Assembly (NCBI RefSeq): GCF_000234665.1
Contig: NC_018330.1
Location: 865,274-929,273, forward strand
Direction: 5' to 3'
DNA length: 64,000 bases
Origin: Leishmania mexicana MHOM/GT/2001/U1103
Lineage: Eukaryota; Euglenozoa; Kinetoplastea; Trypanosomatida; Trypanosomatidae
Both the position numbers and the translations under genes were made by a program. Shown piece by piece: positions 43,401 through 49,636 of the stretch (positions are counted from its first letter, which is position 1; the number at the start of each line of letters is the position of its first letter). Under the pieces are notes generated by a model. The model saw nothing but the letters and a program-made list of their open reading frames with translations. It ran no database searches and had not been told where the DNA came from.

Positions 43401-46400
43401 ACGACATGCACGTGCTCGAGGACAACTCCGAGATAACTGGGTTCTACCTGCGACTGGAGGAGGTGCCACTGCGCACGAGCTCTGCCACGGCGTCACTGAG
43501 GGTGAGAGCTACGTCAGCCCGCCACTCGTCTTCGCCGGCGGGCGTCTCCGACTCGTGCTCGGACGAAGTAGAGGTGCTGTCGATGAGCATGGGTGACGTC
43601 GGCATGTCGAACAACTCCTTCCACGACGCCGCAGATACGCCTTTGGAAGAGAAGCCGCGGGCCGCCGAAGCTGACGAGCTTGAAGGCACGCTGGCGTTCG
43701 GCTTCCAGCGCGGCGGCCCTCTGCCACCGGAGGCGCACCCGCAGCTGCACGACGGACTCGTGCCCGACAGCGTTGACGACCGCGGCGGAGCAGCCCGGCC
43801 GTTAGGTGGTCAGCGCCAGCACTACCTGCTCGTGAAGCGGATCACTTCCAGCACGGAGCTAGAGTCTCACCTCAGCGATCTGCATCCCCAGACGGTCTAC
43901 CGGGTGCAGGTGATGGCGGAAACGACGGGTGGGCAGGTGGGGCCGTGGTCGGCGCCGCATTTCTTCATCACCACGCCGCAGCTGCGCCTCTCCGCCGACC
44001 TCATTGATGAGCACTACGTCTCACTGCAGTGGGGGCGGCGGCCGCTGGCCCCGCTAGCGGCTCGGATTGGCGGTTGCAGGGGCACCAGCAGCAGCGGTGC
44101 AGCTGGATTCTTCCCGGAGAGCAGCACCTTTGAAGGCATGGATGGGGGCGGGAACACGGCAGCGGCGGCGGCAGGCGTGTTGGTGACGCTACCGACGGCG
44201 AAGGTGCTTCACTACGAGCTGGAGGTGTGCGGTGGAGTGGGGATCGACTTCACATTCTCCACTCGCATCGAGTCGGCTGCCGCAAGCGGTGCCTTTCGCG
44301 TCACAGGACTGGCCTTGGACTCTGTGTACGTCGCGCGAGTTCGCTCCTTCAGCGACGCGGGAGAGGCCAGCTTCTGGTCGCCTGTGCTCACCTTCGTGAC
44401 ACTCCGGCAGCTGGTCGTCCACCCGCAGGAGATCACCGAGAGCACCATCGAGATGAGCTGGGCTCGCCCCGAGCAAATCCCAGAGCACTACCTGGCCTGC
44501 GCGGCCTTCGACACAGCGGCCGGCATGGAGACGAATGCAGCGCTGGCTACTGCGCCAGCGATGTCGGAGCTGTCTGGCTCAACCACTACGCTGATGGTGC
44601 AGTCGGCACCCTCTGCAGTGCGCGGTCGCCGAGCGGTGTGCGTCGGCGACCGCGAAGCCGTGAAGTACCAACTACGTGTCTATCACGCCATGGAACAGAC
44701 GGCACCGCGGATGCTCATGGACAAGCACCTTAACGGCAACGTCACGAAGTTTCTGGTGCACTCGCTTTCTCCGAACAGTGTGTACCTGCTCTACGTGCGT
44801 GCGATCAACTGCGACGGTGTGTGGAGCGAGTGGTCGGAGGGGCGCTGCGTCTACACGATGAAGCCGCTGGTGTCCAGCATTGCCACCGTCGGCGAAGATT
44901 TTGTTCGGGTGCTATGGGCCCGCGAAGCTCCAGAGGAGCTGCACTACACACCAAGCACGGCGAACACCGCCACGGGTGCAGGAAGCCACAGGCGCAGCGT
45001 CGCCGCCGCCGCGACTGACACGGATGGTGAGGGTGAGGAGGACGAGGCGACGGAGCACGTCGGACGCCCGCTGCCGGACGACGCTGACTCTGAGGCGCAT
45101 GTGAGCTCGCCGAACAAGCCGAGCACGGACTCGCCAGACGCGTCGCGAATGTGGCAGCAGGAGCGTCGCTTCCGTCTGCACGATCAACCTGCCGAGGTCG
45201 GCGTTGTTTACTCCAGCGCCCTCACGTCGATTCAGTCCTTCACCATCTCCGTCCGCCGCTCGGACGAGGCGGAGGGGCGCATGGTCGAGGTACCTGGGCA
45301 CGTGAGCAAGCACACGCTACCGGCGCTGCAGCCCGACTGCGTTTACCTCATCTGCGTCCGCGCCCAGTACAGGAGCGGGGAGCGCGGCCCGTGGAGCGAC
45401 GTTGTGCTTAGCGGCACCTACAACCTGTTGGCCATGGACGTCAAAGAGGTCGGCGAGGACTACGTCTCGGCCAGCTGGCAGCGCAAGCCGAACACCATCC
45501 ACATGGCATCGCTGCAAATTGGCCAGGTGGAGGAGACGGTGTGCTACGAAGTTCGGATTCGCGATTACACGGACGTCCCACTCGGCGAGGAGGAGGGCGA
45601 GGCGGCCCAGCACCGCGACAGCGAGGGCCGCAGCGTCTTCTTGCACGCGAATCAGCGCCACAGCATCCTGCGCGAGGTACTATCGAACCATCGGTACCGC
45701 CTCTCTGTGCGGCGCTGGTATCGTCCACGCGACGGCTTCGCAAAAGCTCCGTTGGCGACGGGACCAGCGACATCGACCTCGACGACGCGCAACTTCATCA
45801 CCAACGCGTTAGAGGAGCACAGGAGCGTCGGCGAGGACAACGACCAAGGCGAAGCAGAGGAGGAGGAGCAGAAGAGGACGACAGAGGAGGGGGAGGTGAT
45901 GCCGTTGCTGCCCGCCGCACAGACGGTGCTGCAGCTGTACGAACAGACCACACACACCGTGATGGACGCGACTCTGCGCGAGTCGATGGAGAAGGCGAAG
46001 GCTGCCCCGGGTGTGTGGAGTGACTCCGAGTACGTCGTGACGCTGCGCGACATGGTGTGCTCGGTGGAGCGCGTCGGGGAAGAGTACTTCCAGCTCCGCT
46101 GGGCTCGCGACCCGCGCGCTATACCGCTGCCAGTGCGCCGCGCTATGCCGGTGAAGCCGATCCAGAACTACCAGCTTCGCATCGACGAGCTGCTGCGCAA
46201 CGGGTCAGGGGTGGAGGCGCGCCGCGGCAGCAACACGCTGCACCTGGATGAGCTTATGGCGCCCACAGAGACATCGTACTTCAACAAGGCGCTAAAGCCG
46301 AATACGCTCTACAAGGTGGAGGTGCGGTGCTGCATCGAAACGATGTGGGGCCGATGGAGCCGCCCGGTGTACATCATCACGCAACCGTGCCTGCAGGTGG

Positions 46401-49400
46401 AGGTAAGCCGCATTGGCGAGGAGTGCGCGACAATAGCATGGCACAGGCCCCGCGAGGGGCTAACACTTCCTGACGGCGAAGTGGCCGTGATTGGAGACGA
46501 GGAGGAGGTGGGCGGCTCGTATCAGCTGGAGGTGTCTGGCGTATGCTTTAACTACGAGATATCCAAGCGCTTCAAGGCGTCGCGCACAAGCTACACAGTG
46601 AAGCACCTCGACGCGGATGCACTCTACTCGGTGCGTGTGCGCTCCGGTGATGGAGTCAACCAGGCTTGCAGCCTGTGGAGCGCCACGACCTGCTTTGCTA
46701 CGTTGAAGCCGATCCAGGTGGTGATGTCAATGCCGACCGAGCAGTTCATTCATGTGGAATGGCGCCGGCCCACGCAGACAGCCGAGGAGTACGCTGAGCA
46801 ACTCGAGCAGCAGGCGGGGCCAGCAGTGGCGCCGTCACTGACCCTCGCCACAAATGCCGCCGGTGTGGAGTCGCAGCAGCAGCAAGACGGCAGCGAGGGC
46901 ACCCGCAGCGAATCCATATCCCCTGCGGCGTCGGCGCCGCACCCCAGCGGGGTTGTGCAGCTTGGCAACCCCGGCTCTCTCGCGTTCCACGTATGCGTCT
47001 TCAACACGCAGAAGACACCGTCCGTGGCGGTGGTGGACAAACAGTTCCACAAGGACGTGTCGCACTACCGCGTCGGCGGGCTGGTGGCAGACACGCCATA
47101 CGCCGTCATCGTTCGCGCCTGCTGCGAGGCCACCAATGACTGGGGTCTCTGGAGCGAGGAACGCACCTTCCGCACTCTGAAGCTGCTGGCGCCGACGGTC
47201 TCGAGCCTCGGCGAGACGTACGCGGAGCTGACGTGGGAGCGGAGCGAGAGCGATTCGCGTGGTGCCGGCGGTGGGTCTGTAGGGGCCGCCAGCGCTACTT
47301 TAGGCGCGCCGACGCTGCCGACAAAGTATCTCCTGGTCATTCGTTCCACGCAGTACGGCATGCTTGAGCGCGAGATATCGGCCGAAGAGTGCCGTACCAC
47401 GGCGACGCCGATGCAGGAGGGATACCTGGATTCCTCGTACCGCCTGACCCAGCTCCAGCCGGGCACCGAGTACGTCGTCGCACTGCAACCCTGCTATGGC
47501 GGTGGGGACTGGGGCTTGTGGTCACAAGCGGTTACCTTCACTACGTTGTACCCGGTGAGGCTGACGGCGAACATCAACAAGGATACGGTGGACCTCAGCT
47601 GGGGCCGCTGCCGCCCTTCGTCGGCAGTCGGCTTTGTGGAAGACGTCGACTTTACCGGAGTGGCCACAGTAGGACCTTGCAGTGACAACGCCACTGGCGC
47701 GTCCCAGGAGCCCACGGCGGCCGGCTCCCGCTCCGTGTCACGCTACCAGCTCGTGGTGTACTCGGAGGCCGACATGGATGCCCTGCATTCGTGCGCGTCA
47801 TCGATGGAGGACAGCGTGGCGCAGCAGCACTTCTCCAGCTTACTTTTCTTCCCAAGCACGGCAGCCAGTCAGGAGGGCCGCCTTGGCGAACGCAGTAGCG
47901 TGGCGGCGTCGTACCAGAGAAGCAGCCTGAAGCACCGGCAGCGGCAGGAAGGGCCTGCAATCCACACGGCCGCACGACTTCGCAGCAGCCTCAGCGGCCC
48001 TCTCGACTCACTGACGAACGCCGTCCAGACGACGATTCCAGACATGGATGTGGCCGCAGTCGTCAACGTGGATGGTGGCAAAGCGATGTCTTCGCCCTCC
48101 AGGGAATCGTTCTTCCTAAAGCAGTACGACTTGACGGACGCAGCGGTCTCAGCGCTGCTGCTCAGTCCCCATCTCCAGGACAACAGCCCCCCCGGCGGCA
48201 CATCTGCCCTCGCCGGAAAACGGTCCTCCACCTCCTCTATGCATGAGCGCATCGAGGGGCTCACACCGGACACGACGTATGTGGCGCGCCTCCGCGCAAT
48301 GGACCTATTCGGGAACTGGGGCACGCTGGTCGAGGTGAGGTTCGTGACACCGCCGCCGGCCCCGACGCAGGTGGCGCTGCGGCGTGTGAATGCACAGTTT
48401 TGCTCCCTGCAGTGGTCCACTCCGGAGGCGCCCGCTGCCGAGACGGAGGCCGCCGCGCCGCGCGGGCGCTACCGCTACGTCATTGAGCAGTGCTTCGTGC
48501 AAACCGATCGGCCACCGTCGGCCGGCACCGCCATCAGCGGTGGCGGCGGTGGCGGTGGGGCGAGTGCGCGCAAGGCTGGTGGGGCAGGCGCTTCGAGCGG
48601 GCCCGTGCCTTCCCTCGCAGCGGCTGGATGGCACGTCATAGACACCGTGGAGGACATAAACGTCTGCGCTGTACCTATCAGCGGCCTGCTCTCACGCATG
48701 CGGTGTCGCGTCAAGTGTGCGCGACGCATTTCGAGGGCGTCCGCGCACGACGTGGGCTCCGGAGCAGTCAGTGCGGTGCCGGTGCCAGACGACCACCTCG
48801 GCCCGTACAGCGACTACTCGGAAGCAGTCGCGGTGTCCAGCGGCACCCCGCCAGAGGGCGTGGTGGATCCACATCTCACGACGCTGTCGCAGAATGCCGC
48901 CACGCTTGAGTGGCTGCCGCCGCCAAAGCCGTCCGAGACTGCCGCGGGACGCTATACCCGCCCCGTCTACCGCATATACCTGGCGAATACGGCAGACCAG
49001 CCGTACCCTGTGCTGCTCGCCACAGTGCACCGGCCGACGTATGTTTTGACGAACCTGACGCCGTCCACGACATACACGGTGCAGATCGTCGCCGAGAACC
49101 CCGACGGCGTGAGCTTCCTTAACCCGATTCTGCGTTTTCACACCAAGTCCGAGGAGGATCAGACGGTCTCGCGGCATGACGATGACGGCGATGCAAGCGG
49201 TGGGACAGTGGCGAAGGCAGCGCCGCTGGCCGAGCTTGTACCGTTCCATGGCCTCCGCGCTGCACTGACCGATGGCGGCGCCGCTGCGGTGGACGGCGGT
49301 GCCGACGTCGCTGATATTCCTACGGCTGTGCAGCGGTCTGTGCTGCTGCCAACTCCGCCGACCTCTCGTCGGCGACGTGGCGGGCGCGGTGGTGTGGCGG

Positions 49401-49636
49401 GGCGGGCCCACCGATCGAGCTCGAAGCGGAAGGCACGCAGTGGCTCAGACCGTGCGAAGGCGCGGGGCTCGTCGGGAGCGACCGAGAGAGGCGGGGGAAA
49501 GCACAAACCAGGGACTCGCGGCCGCGCTTCATCGCCCTTGACCTCGAAGCGACTCAGCAATGCGGCGTCCGAAACAGCCCGCGAGGCACCGCCGACAACT
49601 GGCAGCTTCCTTCCTCAACTGGCTAAGACGTTTTAG
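34457..49636 (+). CDS. Giant protein of about 33 FN3-like domains with WGLWS boxes
   Basis: 5,059 residues from ATG 34457 (MPSSSTVAVEA). From about residue 75 to 4,900 the chain is a tandem series of fibronectin-III-like units. The usual pattern is GEDFVxVxWxR, a variable insert, YxLRV, LxPxTxYxVxVRA, then WGLWS and FxT. The last unit (about 4810-4895) is a plain FN3 domain with LTPSTTYTVQIVAENPDG. The tail (about 4970-5059) is rich in Arg, Lys, Ser and Gly. No signal peptide is visible; one hydrophobic stretch (about 2156-2177) lies inside an insert. FN3 units usually bind proteins, so a scaffold or very long filament is likely. Cytoskeletal or flagellar location is possible but unsupported. 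No catalytic domain was seen. This is the longest gene in the window. Confidence 0.95.
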   Translation: MPSSSTVAVEATAALRQEAMTDGFNDAERAAPGADDVQIAHAASPPAPVAAAAAPGNASGTPRPSAPQLNCQAAVVRIGDMFGEFSCSVFRVGAGSDVCGADSPSLHASRAAASSRGFYKRAGTSMSSPAAATLTEMAANRPHDSQHEGAAAAAADAITTRAGSLGTASTMAAVDGAATAGVGYPVNCEVEGVPRWELLIYAVLHEEQGGGAVASSGPRNQYRAEHTSAAPQLPGDVSAGAYDDSKDGGDDECPLPDGAKLYFQQTMPTTKLSKVVKLEAGRRYTVRVRCYSRASVRWSAWSAPIQTATLFPVETRLGEIGSDYVHCTWDRSAQRNEDGLACETDVATMEWVRSIPDFELRVLRESDMAEHYRGTFETGCRSTTIRDLQSGTRYIVLMRYRTVIGTMREWTEVTRLITESALEVRLIARGEDIFTFSWAREAQEGAAKAPARKPTSTTVANDPLFDEAHDDDAAVAAFGYLQPRTTVHKYEVTIESTGLRFDPITVPASVCQYTMAEMFPSTTYSVCVRAFSAEGRWSGRSAPLKLRTAARPVVSVAIIGESFASFTWSRKGVEEPHESQLQYRVQSMTSAYHQAETIDLAPPSLPTEHPRRLLHLEHLRSGSDYTVSLRIAIEGTWGIWTEPQRFTTAPSLALTFLERGEDFLTLNWPSPGLVPAPRQDEPSGAAAEPLPIYNIVVVKVDGLGERTVVLNERVTRDPSQRGFRVNDLEADTTYDVQCRTWQHNPLNGFEDWGEMSTPVRMCTLQAVALHVWDVGEDFIHIIWRRGLSEASTALAETASATGDDAAAAAAEWDHLRYEVVMGCVETGEDAMLHRHVLDTSYTFTQLKPSTTYTIAVRACDEHGQWGLWSRAKVRTPPSMKTTIHEIGEDFVRLVWQRCAARDDADLSGVTVSDMFVAKYSILVYGREPPGMPVAPHTQSGYEAGGGRSDIVRFEVVPSEHTSLRVGDLLPDREYVAVVRAATSSGRWGLWSRPVRFRTNPQFRIPTQQLTIGENYVKVVWDRGEAEASQPAPVEQDDNSDDGEVHLGDWSVTGQELRISGVTTQYTRQYALDADVRELKVCELLPASAYTIQIRVRGRSGSWGLWSAPVPILTRGTIAVATDEVAEDFITVRWERRKAANPHQYPTGHGVVTSYHLRVYNACEVHTETFLGDGDCPYRVTGLKANTYYCVELKANYNDEEWGLWSVPLWCLTMQPMRIDAKLISEELCCLQLKRPSQQRRLPEDDGNPPTADRILAHGKLRPMIMLCVTSPVLCKAPYHSAAVAPEQSKAAYLNDALPPDAAQQRLIYQTELLNSAETVEYTVPNLKCNTVYSVSVRTKLANGEWGMWSPSLVFATVPAMRVSFTTIGESFASVEWVRHSQVVPPQIANPEQVVFGVATITASRVRVRESGGAYQHTYTVEGATSSLRIDHLTPATTYMVCVQTFNDGYEWGVWSEEQKVRTVPGMDIHVQHVSEDALWVSWSRRTDLHVAGDANTVFNVNISARAYEVCLIGEGGFTYSQEMDSTSLFFRGLMPDAVFTIYVRALFVQSEYWGLWSAQAFRTKPRMRVTFGNIGEHFVMLEWRRHLPKSTDAEVRLLLKDEGSTVADRQRFSIAETEDVVQLYRFKVQRVGEAHSVIYNIAPTVSGFCLHDLQPSSEYRVWVCAKGHEGVWGFWSEESRVRTLPRLRLEVLNIGEDYVRAQWRRGAWEGTCMADDDGAEVRQVDGAVSGYEIRVMDGASTVGATSTTTFRETTATLSGLRLSTLYTVQVRAKDTYDAWGLWSDPVPFYTLKPVGVRLQRVGETFVDAQWSRPMHRLHLQHAHSELAEVGSDVAGMQMDEKGVLHPDERVARWHLRVSCNRVFAGMPQTEDYRELYAEEGEQALRIDGLLPHATYFIAVRGLNHGGDWGHWSPSAEVTTCPLLKVGVEVAGETFLQVAWQRPATRSGLWTTAAADRHGANGSAEVSASVSDSGVHDSTHGEVQLLENKSHVLNTVGSHAGASHGGNGDEEDEYSALPFFHSTPLGTYLCFPSDSGEHNFQVTIRPMPTESPFDETDEPLVDGARVYETTQPALRLGNLLPGTRYAISVREQQVDEEGCLVAGEWGAPSELVCTQTVPPMHVTTQEIGEDYCMVEWRRAAEAPAADNSAHGAPSISAVGWTTAAAAMLTTAVWTMACYKSVEFELQTRRLSMDGTALHDDPLFLDSVVSLPSSVTAHHISGLVPSSVYEVRVRAKIENGHWGMWSPATRFVTQSRVELHVDQVQEVAVLVSWCRPRAMHTCSSTISRVQTEKREWCLTTGPAENEEGLNSGDAAEEQAELSGSEVARPATTNEIFGSQVIQADYSVREYELILEGISVDDRRRLIFTQDTQSTLIEDLQQDQLYCLSIRSLSEKQHWSRFSTKVTVLTLACVQVQVAQRTECTARLEWFRPQPNVGKFTELLAGHQRDALHQCDDRERRELLEMKRKIQDQESKGEPTTAVAGWINPVAREEHNTLLREEATRHYQAEHIVVGDADCTGYELFVTLQKGEVCLPFIAAIETLRRRRPSGATTAVSTREKAMATKRSVHAGSMMTGGNRGFAGAGNGSFPDSRRHELVKTPTSPDSAPAASLPATADSVPLLNVQLRSCVSQVLLQGLSPNAIFSAQVRARGVPDSWQPWSRPAVIETLPLLQLDQSRFGEHYINLYWYRGDPGTMDALSQEAEEFRRLQREFHNFTERGLEEQRSVLGAAAYTSLVNRLRRLRMLRRLSAARAKQHADGEMGLLVDPSCPVQGFQLRVIDEVGTISENYLPNNQYHDLSAPPTLSFTATGLHPNSLYVCCLCPYYGDDVWGCWTAPLKFMTHHIIQLEMTYISETFVDLQWWRLDNKPTSPLDEHDTLLSSRYTEEVQVYQLRITHEDAVTGQEVEEFRNMRACNVLRIDALLPDMKYTIAVREWDPKGDWGLWSAACSCVTLPSIETTVTDVKESSARVSWRRMTPRIDYENDMHVLEDNSEITGFYLRLEEVPLRTSSATASLRVRATSARHSSSPAGVSDSCSDEVEVLSMSMGDVGMSNNSFHDAADTPLEEKPRAAEADELEGTLAFGFQRGGPLPPEAHPQLHDGLVPDSVDDRGGAARPLGGQRQHYLLVKRITSSTELESHLSDLHPQTVYRVQVMAETTGGQVGPWSAPHFFITTPQLRLSADLIDEHYVSLQWGRRPLAPLAARIGGCRGTSSSGAAGFFPESSTFEGMDGGGNTAAAAAGVLVTLPTAKVLHYELEVCGGVGIDFTFSTRIESAAASGAFRVTGLALDSVYVARVRSFSDAGEASFWSPVLTFVTLRQLVVHPQEITESTIEMSWARPEQIPEHYLACAAFDTAAGMETNAALATAPAMSELSGSTTTLMVQSAPSAVRGRRAVCVGDREAVKYQLRVYHAMEQTAPRMLMDKHLNGNVTKFLVHSLSPNSVYLLYVRAINCDGVWSEWSEGRCVYTMKPLVSSIATVGEDFVRVLWAREAPEELHYTPSTANTATGAGSHRRSVAAAATDTDGEGEEDEATEHVGRPLPDDADSEAHVSSPNKPSTDSPDASRMWQQERRFRLHDQPAEVGVVYSSALTSIQSFTISVRRSDEAEGRMVEVPGHVSKHTLPALQPDCVYLICVRAQYRSGERGPWSDVVLSGTYNLLAMDVKEVGEDYVSASWQRKPNTIHMASLQIGQVEETVCYEVRIRDYTDVPLGEEEGEAAQHRDSEGRSVFLHANQRHSILREVLSNHRYRLSVRRWYRPRDGFAKAPLATGPATSTSTTRNFITNALEEHRSVGEDNDQGEAEEEEQKRTTEEGEVMPLLPAAQTVLQLYEQTTHTVMDATLRESMEKAKAAPGVWSDSEYVVTLRDMVCSVERVGEEYFQLRWARDPRAIPLPVRRAMPVKPIQNYQLRIDELLRNGSGVEARRGSNTLHLDELMAPTETSYFNKALKPNTLYKVEVRCCIETMWGRWSRPVYIITQPCLQVEVSRIGEECATIAWHRPREGLTLPDGEVAVIGDEEEVGGSYQLEVSGVCFNYEISKRFKASRTSYTVKHLDADALYSVRVRSGDGVNQACSLWSATTCFATLKPIQVVMSMPTEQFIHVEWRRPTQTAEEYAEQLEQQAGPAVAPSLTLATNAAGVESQQQQDGSEGTRSESISPAASAPHPSGVVQLGNPGSLAFHVCVFNTQKTPSVAVVDKQFHKDVSHYRVGGLVADTPYAVIVRACCEATNDWGLWSEERTFRTLKLLAPTVSSLGETYAELTWERSESDSRGAGGGSVGAASATLGAPTLPTKYLLVIRSTQYGMLEREISAEECRTTATPMQEGYLDSSYRLTQLQPGTEYVVALQPCYGGGDWGLWSQAVTFTTLYPVRLTANINKDTVDLSWGRCRPSSAVGFVEDVDFTGVATVGPCSDNATGASQEPTAAGSRSVSRYQLVVYSEADMDALHSCASSMEDSVAQQHFSSLLFFPSTAASQEGRLGERSSVAASYQRSSLKHRQRQEGPAIHTAARLRSSLSGPLDSLTNAVQTTIPDMDVAAVVNVDGGKAMSSPSRESFFLKQYDLTDAAVSALLLSPHLQDNSPPGGTSALAGKRSSTSSMHERIEGLTPDTTYVARLRAMDLFGNWGTLVEVRFVTPPPAPTQVALRRVNAQFCSLQWSTPEAPAAETEAAAPRGRYRYVIEQCFVQTDRPPSAGTAISGGGGGGGASARKAGGAGASSGPVPSLAAAGWHVIDTVEDINVCAVPISGLLSRMRCRVKCARRISRASAHDVGSGAVSAVPVPDDHLGPYSDYSEAVAVSSGTPPEGVVDPHLTTLSQNAATLEWLPPPKPSETAAGRYTRPVYRIYLANTADQPYPVLLATVHRPTYVLTNLTPSTTYTVQIVAENPDGVSFLNPILRFHTKSEEDQTVSRHDDDGDASGGTVAKAAPLAELVPFHGLRAALTDGGAAAVDGGADVADIPTAVQRSVLLPTPPTSRRRRGGRGGVAGRAHRSSSKRKARSGSDRAKARGSSGATERGGGKHKPGTRGRASSPLTSKRLSNAASETAREAPPTTGSFLPQLAKTF
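34680..49150 (+). repeat. Coding array of about 33 diverged FN3-like units
   Basis: Unit spacing averages about 146 codons. I counted 19 units with a full W[G/S]xW[S/T] box. Nine of these read WGLWS exactly; WSAWS (Trp at residue 298, base 35348) and WSEWS (Trp at 3456, base 44822) are exact WSxWS. Most others keep part of it (WQPWS, VGPWS, RGPWS, CSLWS). The last two or three units lack it. Protein identity between units is low, so the duplication is ancient. Confidence 0.85.
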
